A DNA stretch of 64,000 bases from Clostridiales bacterium S5-A14a (GCA_000758905.1 JRNA01000016.1:151162-215161); one strand, 5' to 3'; positions 28,405 to 38,009 are shown, counted from the stretch's first letter. Notes: generated from the letters alone by a model not told the origin. Numbers and translations: made by a program.

Positions 28405-29058
28405 ATGAATATACTGATTTTTACAGGCTACATACCAAATATCGAAAAAATTAAAATCAATTCAAAAAAATTTGATTTTGTAATTTCAGCAGATAAGGGC
28501 TACGAATATGCGTTCAAACTTGGCATTTCTCCCGACTTAATCATCGGTGATTTTGACACTGCTTCCCTTCCTGCCCCAATTGATGCTCATACAAAGGTAA
28601 TCACACTTCCTGCCGAAAAAGACATGACAGATACCGAAGCAGCCCTCGATATAGCAGCAACAAAACAGCCAGCTTCGATCACACTCCTTGGGGGTCTTGG
28701 CGGACGTTTCGACCACACCATGGGAAACATATCTCTTTTGTACAAATATGATTTGCCAATAACCATAAAGGATGAAAAGAATTCTGTAAAACTGCTTCGG
28801 CCAGGAAAATATTTTGTTGAAAAAGATGAATATAAATACATATCGCTAGTACCCTTTTCTGCTTCAGTGTCTGGGCTAAGTATAAGTGGCACCAAATACA
28901 CTCTTGAAAATGCTACTTTGACTCATGGAAACACACTGGGAATAAGCAACGAAATTTTAGGCATTTCTCAAGATGACAAGTTATCAGGCGAATCCTCACC
29001 CATATGCAAAATTTCATTTAAAAATGGCGAACTGCTTGTCTGCCAGTCGAACGATTAA
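28405..29058 (+). CDS. thiN: Thiamine pyrophosphokinase
   Basis: Transfers pyrophosphate from ATP to thiamine to give thiamine diphosphate. The 217 residues show the family pattern: ISADKGYEYAFKLGISPDLIIGDFDT, the PAEKDMTDTEAALDIA segment with its substrate-binding acids, and LLGGLGGRFDHTMGNISLL. No riboswitch (no TPP-type element) is visible in the roughly 100-nt leader. An ECF transporter S component lies 1.7 kb away on the other strand, but no link to thiamine can be shown. Confidence 0.94.
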   Translation: MNILIFTGYIPNIEKIKINSKKFDFVISADKGYEYAFKLGISPDLIIGDFDTASLPAPIDAHTKVITLPAEKDMTDTEAALDIAATKQPASITLLGGLGGRFDHTMGNISLLYKYDLPITIKDEKNSVKLLRPGKYFVEKDEYKYISLVPFSASVSGLSISGTKYTLENATLTHGNTLGISNEILGISQDDKLSGESSPICKISFKNGELLVCQSND

Positions 29059-29104
29059 AAGAGTTTGTGAGTAGTCTATCCCGAACTATTTATATCTCAA
29101 TTGC

Positions 29105-29132
29105 TTGCAATTATTTGAATGTATGTTATAAT
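29105..29132 (+). promoter_or_regulatory. Promoter of crt
   Basis: TTGCAA (29105-29110), 16-nt spacer, TATAAT (29127-29132), about 78 nt before the crt start. Confidence 0.7.
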
Positions 29133-29209
29133 ATTAACGATGTTAGAAATAAACTATTAGCTACCAGTTTTAAAGAAATATTTTAGCTAACTAAAAATGG
29201 AGGATTAAA

Positions 29210-29986
29210 ATGTACCAAAATATTAAGTATGAAGTGAAGGATCAAATCGCTTTTGTTACAATTGACAGACCAAAGGCTCTCAACGCTTTGAACGAAGAGG
29301 TTCTAAAAGAGTTATATGATGCTTTTTCTAAGTTCGAATGTGATGATGCTGCAAGAGTCGCAATCCTGACAGGCGAAGGAAAGGCTTTTGTTGCAGGTGC
29401 TGATATTGCCGCTATGAGCAAAATGAATGCTCTAGAGGGACGAAATATGATGATCCTCGGGCATAAACTTATGAACTATATGGAAGCAATTGAAAAGCCA
29501 ATTATTGCCGCTGTTAACGGATTTGCTCTTGGCGGAGGATGCGAACTATCTATGGCATGTGATTTCAGACTTGCATCTACAAAGGCTAAATTCGGTCAAC
29601 CTGAGGTTGGGCTTGGCATTATTCCAGGATTTGGCGGTACTCAAAGACTTCCTAGACTAGTTGGTAAGGGAATGGCAAAATATTTGACTATGACTGCCGG
29701 AATCATTGGCGCTGATGAGGCTATGAGAATTGGACTTTGTGAAAAGGTATATGAGCCTGAAGCTCTCATGGATGAGGCCGTGAAAGTTGCACAGACCATC
29801 ATATCAAAGGCCCCTATCGCTGTAGGAGCTGCTAAAGTTGCAATCAACAACGGCTATGATATGGACCTTAAATCAGCAAGCAGGTTTGAAATTGAGACTT
29901 TCACGGCTGCGTTTGGTTCAGATGACAAGGCTGAAGGCATGGGCGCATTCCTAGAGAAACGTGAAGCAAAATTCGAAAACAAATAA
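29210..29986 (+). CDS. crt: Enoyl-CoA hydratase/3-hydroxybutyryl-CoA dehydratase (crotonase)
   Basis: Crotonase-superfamily enzyme that interconverts 3-hydroxyacyl-CoA and enoyl-CoA. The oxyanion-hole stretch KAFVAGADIAAM and FALGGGCELSMACDF are present, and the two catalytic glutamates fall at E112 and E132 (20 apart, as in rat mitochondrial hydratase). Length 258 fits. In anaerobic Clostridia this gene usually belongs to a thl-hbd-bcd cluster for butyrate; here it stands alone with its own promoter and terminator, so its pathway is uncertain. AATGGAGG precedes the ATG. Confidence 0.92.
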   Translation: MYQNIKYEVKDQIAFVTIDRPKALNALNEEVLKELYDAFSKFECDDAARVAILTGEGKAFVAGADIAAMSKMNALEGRNMMILGHKLMNYMEAIEKPIIAAVNGFALGGGCELSMACDFRLASTKAKFGQPEVGLGIIPGFGGTQRLPRLVGKGMAKYLTMTAGIIGADEAMRIGLCEKVYEPEALMDEAVKVAQTIISKAPIAVGAAKVAINNGYDMDLKSASRFEIETFTAAFGSDDKAEGMGAFLEKREAKFENK

Positions 29987-30039
29987 TAAATAAAGCGTTA
30001 TAGACTTTAGAATATACTTAATTAGAATATCAATAAGCT

Positions 30040-30086
30040 CGGTTTCATTTTTGGATGTATTCCCCAGAATTGAAACCGTTTCTTTT
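30040..30086 (+). terminator. Terminator of crt
   Basis: Stem CGGTTTCA (30040-30047) / TGAAACCG (30071-30078), with an inner TGG/CCA, followed by TTTCTTTT. It separates crt from the thioredoxin-like gene, whose start is only 13 nt further. Confidence 0.7.
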
Positions 30087-30099
30087 AGATAAGTGAACA

Positions 30100-30678
30100 A
30101 TGAATAAAACACAGATTAAGAAGATTATATCAATAATATTAATAATTGTTGTTGTCGGTATCTTATTCGGACTTTATACATACAAAAATTTAAACAAGAG
30201 CTCAACTGATACTAACAAGGTGTCGTCCGAAGCACAAAATAGCAGTGAAGGAAGCTCCTCTAGTAAGGACGGCGGCAATTCCAATAACACAATAGAAACC
30301 GATAAACCTATCGACTATAATGCTATTTTCAAGGAAGGCAAACCTCTTATACTCGTATTTGGAAGTGAGGACTGTGATGCCTGCCATAAGCTCAAGCCTG
30401 TTCTTCAAGCACTAAGCGACAAATATGATGGCGAAATTTATATTAAATACGTTGATATTGTGAAACATCCCGACTCATACGACAATTATAAATTTCAATA
30501 TATACCATCCCTTATATTCTTTAAAAATGATGGAACGCCATATATTCCACCTAAAGAATATATTGATGAATATGATTTTGAAGTGCCAAAAGACGATTCT
30601 GGAAAAGTAAAATATACACTGCACCAAGGTGTTCTGCCAAAAGATATTTTAGAGAACATGATACAAGAGCTTATTTAA
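30100..30678 (+). CDS. Membrane-anchored thioredoxin-like protein
   Basis: Thiol-disulfide protein facing outside. An N-terminal hydrophobic helix (about 9-26) is followed by a Ser/Asn/Gly-rich spacer (32-68) and a thioredoxin fold with the CxxC site at C92-D-A-C95 in GSEDCDACHKLKP; a cis-proline follows in YIPSL. There is no lipobox, so it is probably an uncleaved anchor. The CDAC dipeptide is unusual (CGPC in thioredoxin, CPHC in DsbA), so its redox role is open. A roughly 20-residue insertion (PPKEYIDEYDFEVPKDD) precedes the last strand. The crt terminator lies right upstream, so its promoter is not evident. Confidence 0.85.
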   Translation: MNKTQIKKIISIILIIVVVGILFGLYTYKNLNKSSTDTNKVSSEAQNSSEGSSSSKDGGNSNNTIETDKPIDYNAIFKEGKPLILVFGSEDCDACHKLKPVLQALSDKYDGEIYIKYVDIVKHPDSYDNYKFQYIPSLIFFKNDGTPYIPPKEYIDEYDFEVPKDDSGKVKYTLHQGVLPKDILENMIQELI

Positions 30679-30687
30679 TAGAAAAGG

Positions 30688-30720
30688 AAAAGGAATATGA
30701 TCTGATCATATTCCTTTTTT
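30688..30720. terminator. Bidirectional terminator between thioredoxin-like and ECF genes
   Basis: Nearly perfect 14-bp stem (AAAAGGAATATGAT / ATCATATTCCTTTT, 3-nt loop) ending in TTTTTT rightward and an A-rich arm giving U residues leftward. Confidence 0.85.
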
Positions 30721-30759
30721 TATAAGTAGAGATAAAATTATGATAATAGAAATTCAGTT

Positions 30760-31293
30760 TTATTTTACCATTCTCTTCAGTGGAACTATTAAGAATAATG
30801 AGATAACTGCTGCAACACCTACCTGAATGATGTTTCCAGGAATTGATCCAACAGGTGCAAGGAAGTTTCCGAATAGAATAACTTCTGCAATGTAGTACCC
30901 CACTATTTTGATAATTATCGCCAGAATAATACCGATTATTCGGTTTGCAAGAGTATTCTTTACTAATGGCTTTTCCTCAATTGTTCCAATCACATATCCC
31001 ATAAGTCCTACTATTACAAGTGTGAATGGTGACCAGGATACCCAGCCACTGAGAAGGTCGAATAGTCCCATTCCGATTCCCCCTGCTATAGCTCCAGTCT
31101 TTCTTCCGAATAGCCAAGCACCTATAAATAGAGGTACATTCCCCATATGGATTAAACCGCCTGCTCCGATGAATGGCAGCCTAATCTGAATAAGATATGT
31201 TGCTACTAGCGTCAGGGCAATGAATACGCCATTTACGACTAGCATATAAGTTGTGTTGTTTCTTGCATTTGCTGTGTTCTGAGAAGTTTGCAT
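30760..31293 (-). CDS. ECF transporter S component
   Basis: Six-helix substrate-binding subunit of an energy-coupling-factor vitamin transporter. The conserved region GGLIHMGNVPLFIGAWLFGRKTGAIAG... then GMGLFDLLSGW matches the DUF1393/HmpT-like branch of S components. Length is 177. ATG has a strong GGAGG 6 nt upstream. No EcfA or EcfT genes are nearby, as usual for group II systems where S components share one energising module. The vitamin cannot be told from the sequence; no riboswitch is seen in the leader. Confidence 0.88.
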   Translation of the reverse strand: MQTSQNTANARNNTTYMLVVNGVFIALTLVATYLIQIRLPFIGAGGLIHMGNVPLFIGAWLFGRKTGAIAGGIGMGLFDLLSGWVSWSPFTLVIVGLMGYVIGTIEEKPLVKNTLANRIIGIILAIIIKIVGYYIAEVILFGNFLAPVGSIPGNIIQVGVAAVISLFLIVPLKRMVK

Positions 31294-31461
31294 ATTTCCT
31301 CCAAAATCTAATAATAATACATTTACAATTGCTTTAATATTAATTTAATATTGCGTACTGTTACTATATCAGATTTTTGACATGAGTTAAATATGCAGAT
31401 TTGAATTATTTAACCAGTACAGTTTTGGTTTTTAAGATATTATACAATGCTTCACGAAAAT

Positions 31462-31499
31462 AAAAAAGTTGGAGCAAACCTTTGCATGTTTACCCCAAC
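31462..31499 (-). terminator. Terminator of the repeat surface protein gene
   Basis: Uninterrupted 12-bp stem with two G-U pairs (GTTGGGGTAAAC / GTTTGCTCCAAC), 8-nt loop, followed leftward by TTTTTTA. Classic intrinsic terminator, just after the stop codon. Confidence 0.9.
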
Positions 31500-31510
31500 G
31501 AATATTATAT

Positions 31511-33118
31511 TTAATTATTTTTGTAAATCGACCTTAGATTATTCTTATTTCTTCTAGCATTTAGAATAATCATTACTCCTACTGCCATTAGTAATTCTAA
31601 AGTATAAACGTACATCATTCCATTATCGCCTGTTTTTAGTGATGTTTTATCAACTTTCTTAGTATTTACACTAGAAGTGTTTCCCTTATTATCAGGCTTT
31701 ACTTCGTTTTTCTGCCATACTGCGGTAAAAGTATGATCTAATTCTGTTACTAAGTATTGTTCTCCTGGATTGTATTTACTACCTTGCCAGTAAAGGAAAG
31801 TATATCCGTCCTTTATCGGTGCTTCAGGTAGTGTAAAGTACTTACCTACTTCTACTGTATAAGTTTTAGGTGTTGTTGTTCCATCTGCCCATTTACCACC
31901 ATTAGGCTTAATAGTCATTACTGATGTATTTACTATTACAGGCTTGTCTTTCCAAAGTGCTTTAACCGTAGTGTTTACATTGACTGTAATGTTATCCCCG
32001 ACTGCCTTTTGAGTGCCACCAACTTCCCAAGCCTTAAACTCTTTTCCAGTAGGTGCGGTAAAAGTGCAAGCAGGTAATGTGTAAGATGAACCTTTATCAA
32101 CAGTAGCATCTGGCATTGATCCTGTTCCACCGTTATTATCAAATGTTACTTTAGGCTTGCTCGGCTCTGCCGGCTTATCAGCTTTCTTTTCCCATTTTGC
32201 ATAAACCGTGGTATCTGCTTTAATGGCAGTTTCAAAATCAAACTCATTTGTGAGATTTTCATCTGCATACCAACCCTTGAAGTTATAACCCTCTGCGGTC
32301 GAGTCAGCAGGCTTGGTTGCCTTAGCACCTTCATTGACTGTCTGAGCGTCAACCTGCGTTCCGTGACCATTCATATCGAAAGATATGGTGTAAGTGGTTG
32401 GATTCTGCGTTTCAGTTTTCTTGTAGATAACAACAACCGTCTTATTCTCAGTCATTGTAACCTTAAGCTGATTGCCTGTTACTGTTGCTTTTACTCCGTT
32501 TACAGTAACATTGTCAATTTCGTAGCCTGTATCAGGAGTGAAGATAACAGTTTCTTCTGCATTTTCCGCAAGACCTGTTTTGCTATCGCTGATTGAGCCG
32601 TTACCGCCGTTTACGGAAGTAGTCAGGTCATAAGTCTTTTCGATTGGTGTGACAGGAACAGTATATTTGTTCATAATACCAAAAGAGTTATAGGTATGTC
32701 CGTTCCATGCAGTGCCAAAGGGAAGTATTTCCGGTTTTTTACCATTTAATTCGGCATCAATTCCTCTTGGATTAGTACAGCAATAGCCGTCTGCCATCTT
32801 TACAGCTACACGATAACTATAGGTGGTTCCTGCAACAAAGGTTTCGGTGGTTATGTAGTTTCCTTCGTCATTGTACCAATTGATATAATATTTTTTTACG
32901 GCACCAGTAGGGTTAGTGGCAATGGAAACAGATTCAAAATTCGGTTTATTATAATCGCTTACCTTGTCGCCGGCTTGTGGCATAGGAACACCTGTAATAG
33001 TAATACTTTCGAGCTCTAATGTACTCGAATTCCCTGCAAACACTGTCGTTGGTATCATACCCAGCAGCATTACGAAGGGTAACAGGAAGCTGAGAAGCTT
33101 CGTTGTTTTGTCTTTCAT
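31511..33118 (-). CDS. Secreted surface protein with Listeria-Bacteroides (InlB B-type) repeats
   Basis: Exported cell-surface protein of 535 residues. A signal peptide (KLLSFLLPFVMLLGMIPTTVFAG) is followed by an unassigned N-terminal domain (about 30-160) and then at least three InlB B/Flg_new repeats with the signatures GYNFKGWYADENLTNEFDF, TGKEFKAWEVGG and GYTFLYWQGSKYNPG. The C-terminus has SLKTGDNG, a hydrophobic helix and a basic tail, a divergent sortase-type anchor. The start is set at 33118, 10 nt after AAGGAGG; a GTG eight codons earlier would put that site inside the gene. Such repeats occur in adhesins; the ligand is unknown. Confidence 0.85.
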   Translation of the reverse strand: MKDKTTKLLSFLLPFVMLLGMIPTTVFAGNSSTLELESITITGVPMPQAGDKVSDYNKPNFESVSIATNPTGAVKKYYINWYNDEGNYITTETFVAGTTYSYRVAVKMADGYCCTNPRGIDAELNGKKPEILPFGTAWNGHTYNSFGIMNKYTVPVTPIEKTYDLTTSVNGGNGSISDSKTGLAENAEETVIFTPDTGYEIDNVTVNGVKATVTGNQLKVTMTENKTVVVIYKKTETQNPTTYTISFDMNGHGTQVDAQTVNEGAKATKPADSTAEGYNFKGWYADENLTNEFDFETAIKADTTVYAKWEKKADKPAEPSKPKVTFDNNGGTGSMPDATVDKGSSYTLPACTFTAPTGKEFKAWEVGGTQKAVGDNITVNVNTTVKALWKDKPVIVNTSVMTIKPNGGKWADGTTTPKTYTVEVGKYFTLPEAPIKDGYTFLYWQGSKYNPGEQYLVTELDHTFTAVWQKNEVKPDNKGNTSSVNTKKVDKTSLKTGDNGMMYVYTLELLMAVGVMIILNARRNKNNLRSIYKNN

Positions 33119-33192
33119 TTTACTTTTCTCCTCCTTTTTCACTAAATCTTAAAATAAATTATATTTATTATTGTTTTATACTCGTCTCCTTT

Positions 33193-33220
33193 ATTATACC
33201 TAATTTATATTTTCATTAAA
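33193..33220 (-). promoter_or_regulatory. Promoter of the repeat surface protein gene
   Basis: Leftward TTTAAT (33215-33220), 16-nt spacer, TATAAT (33193-33198). The -35 is weak; leader of about 70 nt. Confidence 0.55.
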
Positions 33221-33412
33221 TCACCCAAAAGGATGATATTTGTAAAATATTTAAAATTTTCTTATGAATAAATACTAGTGATAATAATAAAGTAAATTAC
33301 ATTTAATAGTGATTAAGTTTATAAAATTAAATCTGAATAAAGTTTGCTCCAGTGAATTTTATAAAAACCTCCAGCGAATGCTATACGGCCATAAAATAAT
33401 CGCAATTAAAAA

Positions 33413-33489
33413 AAGTGCTGTAATGCTTAAAATATAGAGGTCAGATTTGCAATTGCATTCTAGACATTCTATAAAAGCGTACAGCACTT
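33413..33489 (-). terminator. Terminator of hppA
   Basis: Long hairpin: AAGTGCTGTA (33480-33489 arm) pairs with TACAGCACTT (33413-33422), extended inward by partial CGCTT/AAGCA and TATAG/CTATA pairing, followed leftward by TTTTTTT (33408-33414). Confidence 0.75.
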
Positions 33490-33520
33490 ATATTTTGTTT
33501 ATTTAGCTATTATTTAAATT

Positions 33521-35545
33521 CTACAGTAGACCTGAACCGAAGAGCGGTGCAAATACAACTGAAACAATTGTCATAAGCTTGATAAGAATATTGATTGAAG
33601 GACCGGATGTATCCTTGAACGGATCGCCGACAGTATCACCAACAACAGTAGCCTTATGAGTTTCAGAACCCTTACCACCGTGGTTTCCTTCTTCAACGTA
33701 CTTCTTAGCATTATCCCAAGCTCCACCAGCGTTAGCCATCATAATAGCAAGTAGAACACCTGATGAAAGTGCTCCAGCAAGCATACCTGCAAGTGCAGAT
33801 GATCCAAGGATAAATCCTACAGCAAGCGGTGCGATAATTGCCATCAAACCAGGCATTACCATTTCCTTAAGAGCAGCTCCAGTTGAAATGTGTACGCATC
33901 TTGCATAGTCAGGCTTTTCAGTACCTTCCATAATTCCTTTGTGCTCTCTGAACTGACGTCTAACTTCTTCGATCATCTCGAATGCAGCCTTACCAACTGA
34001 ATTCATTGTCATTGCAGAGAAAAGGAATGGAAGCATAGCACCAATAAATACACCGATGATTACAATCGGATCGATTAAGCTTACTTCTTCAAGATTTGCA
34101 ACCTCAGAGAATGCTGCGAACAAAGCAAGTGCAGTAAGTGCAGCAGAACCGATTGCAAAACCTTTACCGATAGCAGCTGTTGTATTTCCAACAGAGTCAA
34201 GTTTATCTGTTATATCTCTAACTTCAGATGGTAGTTCAGACATCTCAGCGATACCGCCGGCATTGTCTGAAACAGGACCATATGCATCAACAGCAACTGT
34301 CATACCTGTAGTTGAAAGCATTCCTACAGCTGCAAGTGCGATTCCATAAAGACCTGCAAACTGATATGCGATAAATATTCCAACACCGATGAAGATGATT
34401 GGCCAGAATGTTGAGATCATACCAACTCCAAGGCCACTTATAATTGTTGTAGCAGCACCTGTCTCAGATTGATCTGCAATCTTTTTAACATGCCCATAAT
34501 CGGCAGAGGTATATATTTCAGTAACTTTACCAATTGCAATTCCAACAGCAAGACCTGCAATGATTGCATATGCATAGTTAAAGCTTCCAAGCATAGCGTT
34601 ACTCAAAAGAAGGGATGCAACAATTACGATTACACCTGCTACGTATGTTCCCATATTCAGTGCAGCAGCAGGGTTTCCACCCTCTTTACCTCTAACAAGT
34701 AAAATCCCAAGCACTGAAGCAAGAAGACCGATACCAGCTAGAACTAGTGGGAATAAAGCAGCAGTCTGCTCATCAAAAGAACCACCGTAATCTGAAGTGT
34801 TCATTGCTGCTACAGCTGCAAGAGTAATAGCAGAAATGATCGAACCTACATAAGACTCAAACAGGTCAGATCCCATTCCAGCAACGTCTCCAACGTTATC
34901 ACCTACGTTATCTGCAATTACAGCAGGGTTTCTTGGGTCGTCCTCAGGAATACCAGCCTCAACCTTACCTACAAGGTCAGCTCCAACGTCAGCAGCTTTG
35001 GTGTAGATACCACCACCTACTCTTCCGAACAAAGCCATTGAAGATGCTCCAAGACCGAAGCCTGTTGCACATTCAACAACTGTAGCAAGATCAAGAGCAA
35101 CAAATACAACTCCCAATCCTAGAAGACCAAGACCTGATACACATAGTCCCATAACAGCTCCTGATCTGAAAGCTATTTTGAGAGCCTTTGTCATACCAGA
35201 CTCTTTTGCTGCCCATGCAGTTCTAACGTTACCAAGCGTAGCGACCTTCATTCCGAAGAATCCTGCAAGAACTGATAGAAGTGCACCTACAACATACAAA
35301 CATGCTGTAATCCAATTGCTTAGACCTATTCCAATGAGAAGAAATAAAGCTACGATTACGATGATCATCGTGCTGTACTCTCTTCTTAAAAATGCCATGG
35401 CACCTTCCCTGATATAGCCTGAAATCTCTTTCATTCTGTCAGTTCCTTCACTCTCTTTGCTAATCCATGTAGACAAAGAAAACGCAACCAACAGTCCAAT
35501 GATTGCAGACACAGGAGCTGCCCAACTCAACACAGTTAGATCCAT
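33521..35545 (-). CDS. hppA: Membrane-bound K+-stimulated pyrophosphatase (H+ or Na+ pump)
   Basis: Integral membrane pyrophosphatase of 674 residues that couples PPi hydrolysis to cation pumping across the cytoplasmic membrane. The catalytic loops are clear: [47 protein letters not shown], split here by position, carries the PPi/Mg2+ binding acids, and [16 protein letters not shown] and [16 protein letters not shown] complete the site. The K+-dependence determinant reads GNTTAA (Ala, not Lys), placing it in the K+-dependent group. Whether H+ or Na+ is pumped cannot be decided by eye. It lies beside the glycolytic cluster; ATG follows AGGAGGAGGAG. Confidence 0.95.
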   Translation of the reverse strand: MDLTVLSWAAPVSAIIGLLVAFSLSTWISKESEGTDRMKEISGYIREGAMAFLRREYSTMIIVIVALFLLIGIGLSNWITACLYVVGALLSVLAGFFGMKVATLGNVRTAWAAKESGMTKALKIAFRSGAVMGLCVSGLGLLGLGVVFVALDLATVVECATGFGLGASSMALFGRVGGGIYTKAADVGADLVGKVEAGIPEDDPRNPAVIADNVGDNVGDVAGMGSDLFESYVGSIISAITLAAVAAMNTSDYGGSFDEQTAALFPLVLAGIGLLASVLGILLVRGKEGGNPAAALNMGTYVAGVIVIVASLLLSNAMLGSFNYAYAIIAGLAVGIAIGKVTEIYTSADYGHVKKIADQSETGAATTIISGLGVGMISTFWPIIFIGVGIFIAYQFAGLYGIALAAVGMLSTTGMTVAVDAYGPVSDNAGGIAEMSELPSEVRDITDKLDSVGNTTAAIGKGFAIGSAALTALALFAAFSEVANLEEVSLIDPIVIIGVFIGAMLPFLFSAMTMNSVGKAAFEMIEEVRRQFREHKGIMEGTEKPDYARCVHISTGAALKEMVMPGLMAIIAPLAVGFILGSSALAGMLAGALSSGVLLAIMMANAGGAWDNAKKYVEEGNHGGKGSETHKATVVGDTVGDPFKDTSGPSINILIKLMTIVSVVFAPLFGSGLL

Positions 35546-35601
35546 ATTTCTCTCCTCCTCCTAATGCGACAAATTATCGCATACAAATAAAAAATCAATA
35601 A

Positions 35602-35835
35602 TTACTTTGATATTGCAACCAGTACTATCGAAATCACGATAAAGCATACAGCTGCAACCACAGTCACTTTTTCCAAAAGAGCATCAAGGCCTCGACTTTT
35701 CTTCTTGCCGAAAAGCTGCTCTGCTCCACCTGCGATTGCACCTGAAAGTCCATCGCTCTTACTTGACTGCAGCAAAACGCTCACAATCAATATAATACTG
35801 GCAATTGCCAATAAAATCATTAGTGCAGTATTCAT
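35602..35835 (-). CDS. secG: Preprotein translocase subunit SecG
   Basis: Two-helix subunit of the SecYEG channel. In 77 residues there are two hydrophobic helices (about 3-22 and 57-75) joined by the conserved loop LLQSSKSDGLSGAIAGGAEQLFGKKKSRG. It follows tpiA on the same strand, matching the clostridial order gap-pgk-tpi-(gpm-eno)-secG, although gpm and eno are absent here. ATG is preceded by AAGGAGGTAGCA. Confidence 0.95.
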   Translation of the reverse strand: MNTALMILLAIASIILIVSVLLQSSKSDGLSGAIAGGAEQLFGKKKSRGLDALLEKVTVVAAVCFIVISIVLVAISK

Positions 35836-35961
35836 TGCTACCTCCTTATTTCATAACCATTTGAGTTTATCACAATGGTATAGAAAAATCAAGCAAAACA
35901 GCTTGCAAATCCTTTCAAACTTGCGTATTTTCTCAAGAAACTCAAAGCTAGTCTATAAATG

Positions 35962-36723
35962 CTATTTTGCTGTACAAATTCCGACAAGATCCTCAACCTT
36001 CAGACTCGCACCGCCAACAAGGGCTCCGTCGATATCCTCCATCGAGAGCAATTCCTTTGCATTAGCCGGTTTCACGCTGCCGCCGTACTGGATTATCACC
36101 TCGTCAGAGACCGCATCACTGTAAAGCTCAGATATTTTGTGCCTGATTACCTTGCACATGTCCTGCGCCTGCTGTGATGTAGCAGTTTTACCCGTTCCAA
36201 TAGCCCAAATCGGTTCGTACGCAACAGTTATGCGCTTTGCGTCTTCAGAAGATATGTCTTTAAACGCTGCAACGATTTGAGATTCGACAAAAGAGTTTTC
36301 TTCGCCGGACTCTCTGATTTCAAGGGATTCTCCTACACATATAATTGGATTGATATCCTTCTCTTTCAAGATTCTTTTCAGCTTGAGGTTTACAGTTTCA
36401 TCTGTTTCGCCAAAATACTGCCTTCGTTCTGAGTGTCCTATAATCACAAGATCTACGCCGACTTCTTTTAGCATAGGAATTGATATTTCACCTGTAAAAG
36501 CACCTGCATCCTCATAATGAGCGTTTTGAGCACCTATGAGAACGCGCTTTTCTTCCCCTAAAACATCTATGAGTGTATCAAGCTGTGTAAATGGCGCACA
36601 TATTGCAATGTCAACATTTTCAGGAAGTTCTGAAATTTTACCCTTAATTTCCTTTGCAAAAGTATTTGCCTCTGCTTTGTTTTTATGCATCTTCCAGTTT
36701 CCGGCAATGAGTAACCTTCTCAT
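35962..36723 (-). CDS. tpiA: Triosephosphate isomerase
   Basis: Interconverts dihydroxyacetone phosphate and glyceraldehyde 3-phosphate. The 253 residues show NWKMHKN (catalytic Lys), GHSERR (catalytic His), and YEPIWAIGTGKTA (catalytic Glu and the flexible loop 6), then the phosphate-binding IIQYGGSVKP and DGALVGGASL. It is 20 nt after pgk, in the gap-pgk-tpiA operon. AAAGGAG precedes the ATG. Confidence 0.97.
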   Translation of the reverse strand: MRRLLIAGNWKMHKNKAEANTFAKEIKGKISELPENVDIAICAPFTQLDTLIDVLGEEKRVLIGAQNAHYEDAGAFTGEISIPMLKEVGVDLVIIGHSERRQYFGETDETVNLKLKRILKEKDINPIICVGESLEIRESGEENSFVESQIVAAFKDISSEDAKRITVAYEPIWAIGTGKTATSQQAQDMCKVIRHKISELYSDAVSDEVIIQYGGSVKPANAKELLSMEDIDGALVGGASLKVEDLVGICTAK

Positions 36724-36743
36724 TTTATTCTCCTTTCGAGTTA

Positions 36744-37928
36744 TTATTTATCTTCAATAACAGAAATTCCAGGTAATTTCTTGCCTTCGAGGAATTCCAG
36801 TGATGCGCCGCCACCTGTTGAAATATGCGTCATCTTGTCTTCAAGTCCAAATTTCTTGATAGCTGCAGCGGAATCTCCACCACCGATTATTGAAATGCAA
36901 TCACTTTTAGCAAGTGCATCAGCAACAGCACGTGTTCCCTTTGCAAAGTTCTCCATTTCGAAAACACCTACAGGTCCGTTCCAAACAACAGTCTTAGCAT
37001 CAGCAATTTTCTTATTAAAAAGCTCTATTGACTTAGGTCCTATATCAAGCCCCATCATATCTGATGGAATACTTTCTACATCGACAATCTTAGTGTTTGC
37101 TTCGTTATCAAATTTATCTGCAACGACGATGTCTATTGGCAGAACCAAATCTTTGTTTAGCTTGCTAGCTTTGTCCATTATTTCTTTGGCAAGTTCAATT
37201 CCGTTTTCGTCAAGAATTGATGAACCAATTTCATAGCCCTTAGCCTTAAAGAATGTATAAGACATTCCGCCACCGATAATCAGAGTATCAACCTTCTCAA
37301 GTAGGTTGTCTATTACCTTGATTTTGTCTGCTACCTTTGCACCACCCATGATAGCAACAAAAGGTCTCTTAGGATCAGCTACTGCATCGCCTAGGAATTT
37401 AACTTCTTTCTCGATTAAAAAACCGCTGACTGCAGGTAGATATTCAGCTACTCCGGCAGTTGATGCATGTGCCCTGTGTGCTGTGCCGAAGGCTTCCTGT
37501 ACAAAGATATCGCCTAGCTCGGAGAGCTCTTTGGCAAAATGGAGATCGTTATCGGTTTCTTCTTTTCTGAATCTAACGTTCTCAAGGAGCATGATTTCTC
37601 CATTTTGCAGCTCAGAAGCGATTTTTCTTACATTCTCGTCAACTACGACATCGCTCTGAGCGAATTTAACGGGCTGACCAACGAGCTCAGCAAGGCGGTC
37701 AGCTACCTTGTTCAAGGAAAACTGTGCCTTAGGCTCTCCCTTCGGTCTTCCGAGGTGGGACATAAGTATCACCTTGGCTTTGGCTTCTACTAGGTATTTG
37801 ATCGTAGGGAGAGCGGCCCTGATGCGGCCGTCGTCTGTGATTTTACCGTCTTCCATTGGTACGTTAAAATCGCAGCGGACTAAGGCACGTTTTCCCTCAA
37901 AATTTAAATCTTTAATTGTCTTTTTCAT
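36744..37928 (-). CDS. pgk: Phosphoglycerate kinase
   Basis: Glycolytic ATP-forming enzyme. Landmarks: [22 protein letters not shown] (substrate basic patch), [18 protein letters not shown], the nucleotide-binding GGAKVADKI, and [14 protein letters not shown] with [17 protein letters not shown]. The start [10 protein letters not shown] at 37928 (394 residues, the family length) is preferred; a frame open from 37961 would lie over the leader hairpin. GAGG is 10 nt upstream. A large hairpin lies between the gap stop and this start. Confidence 0.96.
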   Translation of the reverse strand: MKKTIKDLNFEGKRALVRCDFNVPMEDGKITDDGRIRAALPTIKYLVEAKAKVILMSHLGRPKGEPKAQFSLNKVADRLAELVGQPVKFAQSDVVVDENVRKIASELQNGEIMLLENVRFRKEETDNDLHFAKELSELGDIFVQEAFGTAHRAHASTAGVAEYLPAVSGFLIEKEVKFLGDAVADPKRPFVAIMGGAKVADKIKVIDNLLEKVDTLIIGGGMSYTFFKAKGYEIGSSILDENGIELAKEIMDKASKLNKDLVLPIDIVVADKFDNEANTKIVDVESIPSDMMGLDIGPKSIELFNKKIADAKTVVWNGPVGVFEMENFAKGTRAVADALAKSDCISIIGGGDSAAAIKKFGLEDKMTHISTGGGASLEFLEGKKLPGISVIEDK

Positions 37929-37951
37929 GATATTAATCCTCATTAAAAATC

Positions 37952-38009
37952 CACGAGCCATGGATTTCGTTGTAACTAGCCAAGACTAGAAGCAACACTT
38001 CGGCTCGTG
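37952..38009 (-). promoter_or_regulatory. Stem-loop with U run in the gap-pgk spacer
   Basis: Leftward CACGAGCC (38002-38009) pairs with GGCTCGTG (37952-37959); nested inside are GTTG/CAAC and CTAG/CTAG helices. The 3' arm is followed by GATTTTTAATGAGG, i.e. a short U run and then the pgk ribosome-binding site. It may be a partial terminator that lowers pgk-tpiA relative to gap, or an mRNA processing/stability hairpin. Pairing is seen; role inferred. Confidence 0.55.

Larger units (their letters stand above)
33119..33520. other. AT-rich intergenic stretch between surface protein gene and hppA
   Basis: About 400 nt with no reading frame I can support. It holds the surface-protein promoter (33193-33220) on the right side of that gene and the hppA terminator (33413-33489). 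The part between, about 33230-33400, is A/T-rich and shows no repeat, RNA or gene signal. Confidence 0.7.

Noticed and set aside
28405..29058. TPP riboswitch upstream of thiN
   Set aside because: No CTGAGA or related TPP consensus in the short leader between 28302 and 28404.
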